Below, in pieces: positions 50,599-58,267 of a stretch of DNA of 64,000 bases (its first letter is position 1; each line of letters begins with the position of its first letter). The position numbers and the translations under genes were made by a program. The notes under the pieces were generated by a model. That model was not told the origin of the DNA. It worked only from the letters and a program-made list of their open reading frames with translations, and ran no database searches. The DNA comes from Anaerolineae bacterium (GTDB lineage Bacteria > Chloroflexota > Anaerolineae > Aggregatilineales > Phototrophicaceae): the NCBI GenBank assembly GCA_022823165.1, contig JAJDXR010000064.1:62001-126000 (forward strand), given 5' to 3'.

Positions 50599-52326
50599 AT
50601 GAATAAGCGGTTCATGGTACTAGCGGCAATGCTGCTCGTCTTCGCGGTTTTCGTTTCAGCGCCGGCGCTGGGGCAGGGCGCGACGCTTAACGTCGCCTGG
50701 CCCTATCAAGTGCCGCCGACCGGGCACTTCAACACCTTCGCCTCCGGCGGCATCACACTCGGTCAATACCAGGATTTGCATGAACCCCCGCTGGCTGTCT
50801 TGCTGTGGGCCTCTGGCGAATACGAAGGCATGGTTGCCGAGGAATTCGGCTGGGATGCCGACGGCAACTACGTAATCACGATGGTGGACGGCAATAGCTG
50901 GAGCGACGGCAGCGCGATGACCGCTGACGATCTGATGGCGACCTTCAACATATTCCGCCTGCGCGGCGATGCCGTCTGGGCCAATATGAGCGGCATCGAA
51001 AAGGTCGACGACAGCACGGTCAAATTCGTCATGGACACCCCGTCCAGCCTGGTTGAGCGCATCATTCTAACGACAAATCTGCGCCCCGCCAGCGTCTTCG
51101 GCGACATCGCCGATCGCGCGGCGATGATGATGTCCGGCGACGACGGCTGGGACGCTCTGCTGGAAGAGCTGACCGAGTTCCGCCCCGAAGCGCCTGTTTC
51201 CGGCGGTCCCTACACGATCTTGCCGGATACGATCAACGAAGCCAGCTTGATGATGGAGTTGAACCCGGGCGGTTTCGCCGGCGATATCCAGAACTTCGAC
51301 ATGGTGCGCATGTGGAATGGCGAAACCGAGGTGGTTACGCCGCTGGTCAGCAACGAAGAACTCCATTACATCACTCATGGTATTCCGCCGACGACCGAGG
51401 AAGCCTTCGCCGATCAAGGCATCGACATCGTTCGTTCTGGCATGAACAATGGTCCCGGCATCTATGTGAATCACGCCGTTTATCCCTTGAATATGGTTGA
51501 AGTACGCCAGGCGATCGCCTACACGGTTGACCGAATCCAAAATGGCGTGGTCAGCCTCGGCGACTCCGGCGTGGCGGTCGAATTCATGACCGGCATGAGC
51601 GACGGCTTGTCCCTGGCCTGGCTGAGCGACGACACGCTCGATGCGCTCAATACCTACGACCATGACCTGATGAAAGCCGAAGAGTTGCTGCAGAGCGTTG
51701 GCTTCAGCCGCGATGAGGCCGGCATGTGGATGGACGACAATGGCGATCCGCTGGCTTTTGAATTGACCTTCCCGCAAGAGTATGCGGATTGGTCGGCCGC
51801 GGCCGAAAACGCCACCGCCCAACTGAACGACTTCGGTTTCGATATCACCAGCCGCGGCGTACAGTTCCAACAGCATCCGCAGGACATTTACTCGAGCGAC
51901 TTCGAGCTGGCCATTCGCAACTGGGGCCTGGGCGATCCGATTCCCGGCCGTAGCTACCTGCAAGCCTACAACCGCTATAACGGCCAGGGCGAGGTCGCTG
52001 GCGAAGGCGGCGGCGCCGGCATGAATTTCGACAACAATGTCGACTACAGCGGCGGGATGGTCAACGTATTCGACCTGTCCAACGCCAGTTCACAAGGTGT
52101 TGAAAAGGCGGATCAAGCCGCATTGGTAACGCAATTGGCTGTCTCGTATAACGAGCTGCTGCCGGCGATACCGCTGTGGGAACGCTATACCAACAATTCG
52201 CTGAATCGCAACTATATCAGCGTGCCCGACTCCAGCGATTCGATCTACGCCAACTTCGGCGGCGGCGCTGATAACTGGATGACTTATCTCATCCTCAAGG
52301 GTGTTGCGGCGCCGGCTGACATGTAA
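50599..52326 (+). CDS. ABC transporter substrate-binding protein, family 5 (oligosaccharide/peptide type)
   Basis: A 575-residue binding protein. The ATG at 50599 has GGAGG upstream; the signal peptide is FMVLAAMLLVFAVFVSAPALGQ|GA. SBP_bac_5 blocks are MVDGNSWSDGSAMTADDLMATFNIF and MVEVRQAIAYTVDRIQ. The N-terminal NVAWPYQVPPTGHFNTF resembles binding proteins of Opp-like transporters for cello- or manno-oligosaccharides, so a glycan ligand is as likely as a peptide. There is no lipobox cysteine. It is the first gene of a complete five-gene importer. Confidence 0.9.
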   Translation: MNKRFMVLAAMLLVFAVFVSAPALGQGATLNVAWPYQVPPTGHFNTFASGGITLGQYQDLHEPPLAVLLWASGEYEGMVAEEFGWDADGNYVITMVDGNSWSDGSAMTADDLMATFNIFRLRGDAVWANMSGIEKVDDSTVKFVMDTPSSLVERIILTTNLRPASVFGDIADRAAMMMSGDDGWDALLEELTEFRPEAPVSGGPYTILPDTINEASLMMELNPGGFAGDIQNFDMVRMWNGETEVVTPLVSNEELHYITHGIPPTTEEAFADQGIDIVRSGMNNGPGIYVNHAVYPLNMVEVRQAIAYTVDRIQNGVVSLGDSGVAVEFMTGMSDGLSLAWLSDDTLDALNTYDHDLMKAEELLQSVGFSRDEAGMWMDDNGDPLAFELTFPQEYADWSAAAENATAQLNDFGFDITSRGVQFQQHPQDIYSSDFELAIRNWGLGDPIPGRSYLQAYNRYNGQGEVAGEGGGAGMNFDNNVDYSGGMVNVFDLSNASSQGVEKADQAALVTQLAVSYNELLPAIPLWERYTNNSLNRNYISVPDSSDSIYANFGGGADNWMTYLILKGVAAPADM

Positions 52327-52336
52327 CGACGATTTC

Positions 52337-52387
52337 GCATTCCAGGCTTGTCGCCTGAATGCCGGGGGCGGGTCAAAAGCCCGCCCC
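52337..52387 (+). other. double hairpin after the binding-protein gene
   Basis: Stem 1 is GCATTCCAGGC/GCCTGAATGC (52337-52362, one bulged base). Stem 2 is GGGGCGGG/CCCGCCCC (52365-52372 and 52380-52387, seven-base loop), followed by a weak TTCAAATTC tail. They separate the abundant binding-protein message from the permease genes. Confidence 0.6.
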
Positions 52388-52536
52388 TTCAAATTCAGCG
52401 AACGAGCGCGACAAGCCCGTAAAGCCGCGGCTGCGAATAGCGCCCCGGCCACTATACCAAACAGGCCCGGCGCCGGAGACGAGAATTGGCAAGCCCAAGC
52501 CTCGCCAGTCCATTAAAGACAAGCGACCGCAACAGC

Positions 52537-53571
52537 ATGGTCGACTTGCTCCAGAAGGCGGCCAAGAATTACACCGTACGTGTCTTCGTACAGGCGATCT
52601 TGACGATATGGGCGGTCGCCACGTTGACCTTCTTGCTCGTCCGCGAGATGCCGGGCAACCCCATTGATGTGCTTATCGAACAGATTCTCACGCAGGAGGG
52701 GGTCTCGTATCAGGAAGCCTACGACCGCGTGGCCGCCAGTTTCAATTTTGACCCCGACGCATCGCTGCTGGATTTGTATTTGAGTTGGTTAGGCGATTTG
52801 CTGCGTTTTGATTTGGGTACCTCGATTACCTCGCCCGGCACCGCCGTCATCGACGAGATAGCGCGTTTCCTGCCCTGGACCGTCTTCGCGGTTGGCATGG
52901 GCCTGCTTATCAGTTTCGTCCTGGGCATCATCCTGGGTATGACCATGGCTTATTATCGCGATTCTTTTCTGGATCATTCGCTGTCGCTTTTGTCATCATT
53001 TATGACCGGCGTCCCCAATTATATTTGGGGCCTGCTGATTATCATCGTGCTCGGCATTCAGCTCGATCTATTTAACGTGGGCGAATTGCGCGGGACCTAC
53101 GACATATCCCTCACGCCCGGCCTCAACGCCGCCTTTGTGCTCAGCGTCTTCAAACACGCGGCGCTGCCCATCACCACCTATGTCATCGCCACCCTGGGCG
53201 GTTGGATGCTGAACATGAAAAGCAGCACCATGGGCGTACTTAACGAAGATTATGTCAACGTGGCGGAGGCGCGCGGCCTGACTGACAAGCGTATCATCAG
53301 CGCTTATGTAGGCCGCAACGCCGCCTTGCCCTTGTTCACGCAATTGACGATCGCCGTTGGATTTGTACTGGGCAGCGGCGTTGTCATCGAGGAGATCTTT
53401 GTATACTGGGGCATCGGGCATTACCTTTTTCAATCGATCACTGTGCGCGACTACACATCAATGCAAGGAGTTTTCCTAATTCTCACGATGGCTGTGGTCT
53501 TCTCGAATCTCTTCGCTGATTTAACTTACGGCCTGCTGGATCCGCGCGTCAGGATATCCGGTGACAAGTGA
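52537..53571 (+). CDS. Opp/Dpp-type ABC transporter permease (DppB-like)
   Basis: A permease of 344 residues from the ATG at 52537. A TTG at 52486 with GGAG upstream would add 17 residues and is also possible. The first membrane segment ends in FLLVREMPGNP, then AYDRVAASFNFDPDASLLDLYLSWLGDLLRFDLGTS. The EAA loop reads VNVAEARGLTDKRIISAYVGRNAALP. It overlaps the next permease gene by 11 bases. Confidence 0.9.
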   Translation: MVDLLQKAAKNYTVRVFVQAILTIWAVATLTFLLVREMPGNPIDVLIEQILTQEGVSYQEAYDRVAASFNFDPDASLLDLYLSWLGDLLRFDLGTSITSPGTAVIDEIARFLPWTVFAVGMGLLISFVLGIILGMTMAYYRDSFLDHSLSLLSSFMTGVPNYIWGLLIIIVLGIQLDLFNVGELRGTYDISLTPGLNAAFVLSVFKHAALPITTYVIATLGGWMLNMKSSTMGVLNEDYVNVAEARGLTDKRIISAYVGRNAALPLFTQLTIAVGFVLGSGVVIEEIFVYWGIGHYLFQSITVRDYTSMQGVFLILTMAVVFSNLFADLTYGLLDPRVRISGDK

Positions 53572-54823
53572 GGAGAATGTGAATCGCCAAACGGCGCCGA
53601 ATCCGGCGCTGGCTATCCTCTTGATTCCCTGGGGGCTCTTGCGCTCGGCAGCGCGCTTCCTGCGCCGCTTGCGTTCCAATGTGCCCGGCATGATCGGCTT
53701 CATCGGGCTGGTGGCTTATTTCATCTTCACCTTTATCATGCCCCATATCATCGAGTTTGACGGCGACCCCAATCTTGATGAGATCGTCGGCCCCATTGGC
53801 TCGCGGATTCAGCTGGCGGCGCATAGCGAAAATGCCCACTTGCGCAGCTTCGAGGACCTGGCGGGGAAGACGGTGGGGGTGGTTGATCAAACCGGTGGAC
53901 CCGATCTTATCGCGCCCTACGCCGATAGCCTGACGATTGAGACCTACCGCTGGACCAGCCGTCGCGCCGGCCCGGGCCTGGAAGCGTCTCTGATTGATCT
54001 CGCCAATAAGGAGATTGACGCGCTGCTGATATTCTCCAAAACCGTGACGGAATTGATTGACAACCAGGAAGATCCGGAATTGAAGGCGCTATTCGCCGAG
54101 AACATCGTGATAACGAATCCGGAATTGGGTCCTCCCCACTTGCTGGGCACGGATACGCAAGGGCGCGACATCGCCACGCATGTGGTGCATGGCGGCCGCG
54201 TACTGATTCTTACCGCGCTGATTGGCGGCGTCATCTCGACAGTGATCGCGCTCTTCCTCGGTTCCATCTCCGCGCTGACTGGCGGCGTCCTCGATAGCGG
54301 CTTGACCGCCTTGACCAATCTGATACTGGCGATACCGCGCTTTCCGCTGCTGGTGGTTATGGCGGGCTTGATCCAATTTAACAATACGCTCTACCTCGGT
54401 GTGCTGATCGGTCTGCTGGGTTGGCCTTCCTTGATGCGAGCCATTCGCTCCCAGGTCCTCAGCCTGCGCGAGCGCGACTTTGTTGAAGCGGCGCGCTCGC
54501 TGGGCTTGAGCACCAACCACATCATGCTGCGCGAAATATTGCCCAATATGATTAGCTACGTCATGATTAACTTCATCTTTTCCATCACCTTCGCCATGTA
54601 CGAACAGATTGGGCTGGTCGTCCTGGGTTTGGCGCCGATCAATGATTACACTTGGGGCGTTATGCTCTACTTCGGGCGCTCGCGCGGGACGCTGTACAAT
54701 GCCGATGGCGCTAGTATGGCGCTTTCGCCGGTGTTGGCCATCGCCCTTTTCCAGGTTTGCCTGGTGCTCTTCGCGCGCGCGCTGGAGGAGATCTTTGACC
54801 CACGCCTGCGGACTGCGGTTTAG
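53561..54823 (+). CDS. Opp/Dpp-type ABC transporter permease (DppC-like) with an inserted binding-protein-like segment
   Basis: A 420-residue permease, longer than usual. After the first membrane segment (about residues 42-60) an external insert of about 120 residues (68-190) precedes HLLGTDTQGRDIATH. It contains LRSFEDLAGKTVGVVDQTG and LANKEIDALLIFSKTVTEL, which look like half of a type-2 periplasmic binding protein (usually DLKGKxVGVQxGT). The permease core is normal, with EAA loop DFVEAARSLGLSTNHIML. The start is GTG (53561), with a second GTG at 53579. Confidence 0.88.
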   Translation: MTSEENVNRQTAPNPALAILLIPWGLLRSAARFLRRLRSNVPGMIGFIGLVAYFIFTFIMPHIIEFDGDPNLDEIVGPIGSRIQLAAHSENAHLRSFEDLAGKTVGVVDQTGGPDLIAPYADSLTIETYRWTSRRAGPGLEASLIDLANKEIDALLIFSKTVTELIDNQEDPELKALFAENIVITNPELGPPHLLGTDTQGRDIATHVVHGGRVLILTALIGGVISTVIALFLGSISALTGGVLDSGLTALTNLILAIPRFPLLVVMAGLIQFNNTLYLGVLIGLLGWPSLMRAIRSQVLSLRERDFVEAARSLGLSTNHIMLREILPNMISYVMINFIFSITFAMYEQIGLVVLGLAPINDYTWGVMLYFGRSRGTLYNADGASMALSPVLAIALFQVCLVLFARALEEIFDPRLRTAV

Positions 54824-54834
54824 AGGGCGCGCTT

Positions 54835-55854
54835 ATGTCGCTGATACTGCCGCCCGATATAGTACTCAAGGTCGACGATCTATCCATCGTCTATAGGACT
54901 GATCGCGGCGATGTCAAGGCGACGGCCAATGTGTCTTTCGAATTAAGAAACGGGCAGGCGCTGGCGCTCATCGGCGAGAGCGGCAGCGGCAAGACCACTA
55001 TCAGCCTGGCGCTAATCCGCAAGTTGCCCAAAAACGCACTCGTCACCGGCGGCCGCATCCTCTACCAGCGCAATGAAAAAATTAAGGATGTGCTCGAATT
55101 AAGCGACAGGCAACTGCGCGAATTTCGCTGGAACGAGTGCGCCATGGTCTTTCAAGGGGCGCAGAACGCCTTTAACCCGGTGTTGAAAATCCACAGACAA
55201 TTCGAAGATACCGCGCAGTCCCATGGCTGGACGGACAAAACCGCTGTGCGCAAGCGGGCTTTGAGCCTGCTCGAGTTGGTTCGCCTGGACCCGGAGCGCG
55301 TGTACGACGCCTATCCCCATGAACTAAGCGGGGGCATGAAGCAGCGCACCCTGCTTGCTCTTGGCGTCTTGCTAAACCCGCAAATCGTCATTCTGGACGA
55401 GCCGACCACGGCGCTCGATATCTTGACGCAGCGCGCTATCATTGACGTATTAAACGATATGCAGCGGCAGTTGGACTTCAGCATAATATTCATCAGCCAC
55501 GATCTGTCGCTGGCGGCGGAAATGGCCGATCATGTCGCCACCGTTTACGCCGGGGAAATCGTCGAGCTTGGCGCTGTCAACGACATCTTTTATCAATCGC
55601 TGCATCCCTATACACACGGATTGTTGACATCAGTGCCTACGCTTGAGCATGCGCAAGATCTGCTGCAGAGTATCCCGGGGTCTCCGCCCAACCTCATCGC
55701 GCCGCCGGCGGGATGCAAGTTTCATCCGCGCTGCGCCTTTGCCGACGATACCTGCTCGAAAGACAGCCCGCCGCTAACGGACGATGTTGGCGGGCACCTG
55801 GCGGCCTGCTGGCATACGGATCGCCTGCTCGCAAGCCGAAAGGCAAGGGTCTAG
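54835..55854 (+). CDS. Opp/Dpp-type ABC transporter ATP-binding protein (DppD-like)
   Basis: A 339-residue ATPase: Walker A GESGSGKTT, signature LSGGMKQRT, Walker [12 protein letters not shown], switch ISHDLSL and the C-terminal GCKFHPRC...C cluster. The Q-loop is VFQGAQNAFNP, not FQDPxxSLNP. That variant (FQGAxNALNP) is common in Opp-like transporters for oligosaccharides, which supports a glycan ligand. Its stop overlaps the next GTG start by one base. Confidence 0.92.
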   Translation: MSLILPPDIVLKVDDLSIVYRTDRGDVKATANVSFELRNGQALALIGESGSGKTTISLALIRKLPKNALVTGGRILYQRNEKIKDVLELSDRQLREFRWNECAMVFQGAQNAFNPVLKIHRQFEDTAQSHGWTDKTAVRKRALSLLELVRLDPERVYDAYPHELSGGMKQRTLLALGVLLNPQIVILDEPTTALDILTQRAIIDVLNDMQRQLDFSIIFISHDLSLAAEMADHVATVYAGEIVELGAVNDIFYQSLHPYTHGLLTSVPTLEHAQDLLQSIPGSPPNLIAPPAGCKFHPRCAFADDTCSKDSPPLTDDVGGHLAACWHTDRLLASRKARV

Positions 55855-56867
55855 TGTCGACGCCTATCATCGAACTGAAACAGGTTTACCGCCATTTCAA
55901 GTCAGGTCGTGAAATTGTCCCGGTGCTGCAAGATATCAACATCGCCGTCAAGCGCCTGGAGTTTCTTTGTCTGGTCGGCGAGAGCGGCTGCGGCAAGACA
56001 ACAACCGGCAAGATAATTTGCGGATTGCTGCCCACAAGCCAGGGCGTCGTCGAGTTTGAAGGCGCGGATATCGCCTCCTTGCGCGGAGATGGCTACCGGC
56101 GTTTTCGCCGCTCGGTACAGATCATTCATCAGGACCCTTATGCCTCTTTGAATCCGACGCAGACCGTGGCCGACATGCTCAGTTATCCGCTGTTGCGGCA
56201 CAAGCTGGCGCCACAGCGGCGCGGCGTGATGCAGCGCGTGCGCGAATTGCTTGATTTAGTTGATCTGACCCCGGTAGAGGACTTCATCGAGAAATATCCG
56301 CATCAGCTTAGCGGCGGCCAGCGGCAGCGCGTCAGCATCGCGCGCGCCTTGACGACGCAGCCATCAGTGATCGTCGCCGACGAGTCGGTCAGCATGGTGG
56401 ATGTGTCCATTCGCATCGGGCTCTTGCAAATGATGATGGATCTGCGCGATCGGCTGGATGTAACCATCGTGTTTATCACTCACGATCTGGCGCTGGCCAA
56501 GTACTTCGCCTGGGATGGCCGCATTGGCGTCATGTATTTGGGCCGACTGGTTGAAATCGGCCGCACGCAAGAGATTATTCGCGATCCGCAGCATCCCTAT
56601 ACCAAGGTGCTGCTCTCCGCTATTCCCGAGCCCGATCCGGAAAAGACGCGCAGCAAGCAGCACATTCAGCTGCGCAGCGAAGATATTCCACGGCTGACTG
56701 AATTGCCGCCTGGCTGTTCCTTCCATCCGCGCTGCCCCTGGTATGTCCAGGACGTCTGCGACCAGGAAGTGCCTGAACTGTCTATCCCCTTGCAATCCGG
56801 TAGCGATGTAGAAGTCGCCTGTATTCCCTTGGAACGCGGATCGGAGTTGGCGCTGCATGGCTCCTGA
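55854..56867 (+). CDS. Opp/Dpp-type ABC transporter ATP-binding protein (DppF-like)
   Basis: A 337-residue ATPase. The GTG at 55854 (TAGTG overlap with the previous stop) is preferred to an ATG far upstream inside the DppD-like gene. Walker A is [10 protein letters not shown]-loop IHQDPYASLNP, signature LSGGQRQRV, Walker B VIVADESVSMVD and switch ITHDLAL. Walker B has E-S instead of E-P, which is unusual but does not remove the catalytic Glu. The cysteine cluster GCSFHPRCPWYVQDVC is present. Confidence 0.92.
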   Translation: MSTPIIELKQVYRHFKSGREIVPVLQDINIAVKRLEFLCLVGESGCGKTTTGKIICGLLPTSQGVVEFEGADIASLRGDGYRRFRRSVQIIHQDPYASLNPTQTVADMLSYPLLRHKLAPQRRGVMQRVRELLDLVDLTPVEDFIEKYPHQLSGGQRQRVSIARALTTQPSVIVADESVSMVDVSIRIGLLQMMMDLRDRLDVTIVFITHDLALAKYFAWDGRIGVMYLGRLVEIGRTQEIIRDPQHPYTKVLLSAIPEPDPEKTRSKQHIQLRSEDIPRLTELPPGCSFHPRCPWYVQDVCDQEVPELSIPLQSGSDVEVACIPLERGSELALHGS

Positions 56868-57039
56868 ACTGCTCAAGGGCTTTTACCGAATTGCCGTCTT
56901 TGTCCTGGGTGTATCAATCGCCTTGCTCTTCGTGGTCAAGCCGGGCACAGCGGAATTCGTTGTGACCCTGCTGTCAATTGGCGTCGGCGCGGCTTTGCTA
57001 ATCATGGTCATGCTGACCAGCCGTTATTTCAACAGATAA
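56857..57039 (+). CDS. small two-helix membrane protein
   Basis: A 60-residue protein with two membrane segments (about residues 8-27 and 33-53) and a basic end (TSRYFNR). It overlaps the ATPase gene by 11 bases and has GGAG 10 bases before its ATG, so it is translated with the importer. I do not recognise the family. Short two-helix proteins at this position could be accessory or regulatory subunits. Confidence 0.65.
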   Translation: MAPELLKGFYRIAVFVLGVSIALLFVVKPGTAEFVVTLLSIGVGAALLIMVMLTSRYFNR

Positions 57040-57455
57040 CCTTAATCCGCAACGCCAGGCGGCCCGGCTGAGCCAGGCAGCGGCGCTTCACGCTAGGCAA
57101 AGGCTGCCCCTGTCGCTTGAAATCCAGATCGTTTCTGAGCGCAAACACTTTAGCGCCTTCACGCGACTAAGCTATCTCCTTGAGCCACAGCGCGGTCCCT
57201 CGCAGTCAATCGACGCCGCCCAGCCGCAGCGGCTTTGTAGATATTCCAAATCGGGTCTCTATGCGAATACGCACTATTTAATAGAGTGATACAATGACGC
57301 ACAGATTTCTGTCATTTATTGCGCGAATCACCTTATGCAATAACTGATGCGGGCAGGCGCGAAGTCTAGCGGGGGACATATACGAGGTCGCATCGCGCTA
57401 ACTCGTGAGGAATGCAGCATGGATTGATTGCCGGAATCGGGAATGAAAGCGGGAC
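57040..57455. other. intergenic region with a possible promoter only
   Basis: No coding frame convinces here. TGATACAAT at 57287-57295 is an extended -10-like element on the plus strand that could serve the exported-protein genes downstream. There is no clear terminator for the importer operon and no repeat copy. Confidence 0.4.
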
Positions 57456-57575
57456 ATGAATCGGGCGCTCAGCAAGCAATCTATCGCCTTGATATTGGCA
57501 ATCGCGGTGTGCGGCCTGGGTGCTTACAGCGGCGCTGAAGGCTGGCGATCGCTGGCGGACTGCGGCCCGCCCTGA
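57456..57575 (+). CDS. possible 39-residue exported or membrane peptide
   Basis: A short frame with a basic N-terminus (MNRALSKQS), a hydrophobic core (IALILAIAVCGLGAYSG) and a short tail with one Cys. It resembles a signal peptide or single-span micropeptide. The ribosome binding site (GCGGGA) is weak, and the gene is too short to be sure of. It lies just upstream of another exported protein. Confidence 0.3.
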   Translation: MNRALSKQSIALILAIAVCGLGAYSGAEGWRSLADCGPP

Positions 57576-57612
57576 TAGACATAAGAGCGCGCCGTTGACG
57601 AAGGCTGTGCAA

Positions 57613-58059
57613 ATGAGAACGACAGTGTTGCGGAGGAAAGAGTATGGCGGCAAGCGATCCGGCTGGCGCCGCTTGAGCACGTTGATGCGGACATGGCTGG
57701 TATTGGGCGCGGTTATCGCTGTCGTGATTTCTATTGTGATCGCCAACAGACAGGACGATTGGACCGAGCCATGTTCAGATTACGAAGTCAGGCAGGGGAC
57801 TGCCGGCGAACGTTTCGACCCCTTCCATGTCGCGCTGACGCAAAATCGCTATAGCCGTGTCGCGCTTAACAGGCTCAGGCAAGAAATCTGGCAGGATCTG
57901 CCTTTGTGTCGAGAATTGGTCGAGCTGGCGTCCTTATCGCTGCAAATGTACAACGATTTGCTCTTTGCTGACGCCGCTCCCGCTCAAGGCGTCGGCATCT
58001 TTGATTTTAAGCAGCACGACCGCTGGCATGAGTTGTTTCTCCAATTGCATGAGCGATAG
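57613..58059 (+). CDS. membrane-anchored protein of unknown function
   Basis: A 148-residue protein from the ATG at 57613. A basic N-terminus is followed by one membrane segment (TWLVLGAVIAVVISIVIAN, about residues 26-44) and an external helical domain with two cysteines (EPCSDYEV, LPLCREL). The sequence FDPFHVALTQNRYSRVALNRLRQEIWQ is not familiar to me. A later ATG at 57682 would shorten the N-terminus. It precedes a large secreted protein and may be a surface component. Confidence 0.55.
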   Translation: MRTTVLRRKEYGGKRSGWRRLSTLMRTWLVLGAVIAVVISIVIANRQDDWTEPCSDYEVRQGTAGERFDPFHVALTQNRYSRVALNRLRQEIWQDLPLCRELVELASLSLQMYNDLLFADAAPAQGVGIFDFKQHDRWHELFLQLHER

Positions 58060-58267
58060 GCAAGCCTGGCAAAAATGCGCTTGAATTCAAAGGTGGACGA
58101 GAAAATAGCTAATACACTTAATACTCAGATAGGGCATGCGGAGCCAGGAGAGTTTTCCTTATTGAACCTTGGACGCGGCAGGCTAAGCGTATTTTCGAAA
58201 GCAGATGTCTCGCGCGCCGGATTTTAATCGTCGGCGGACAGCAAATTCACAAAGAACGGAGTTAAAC

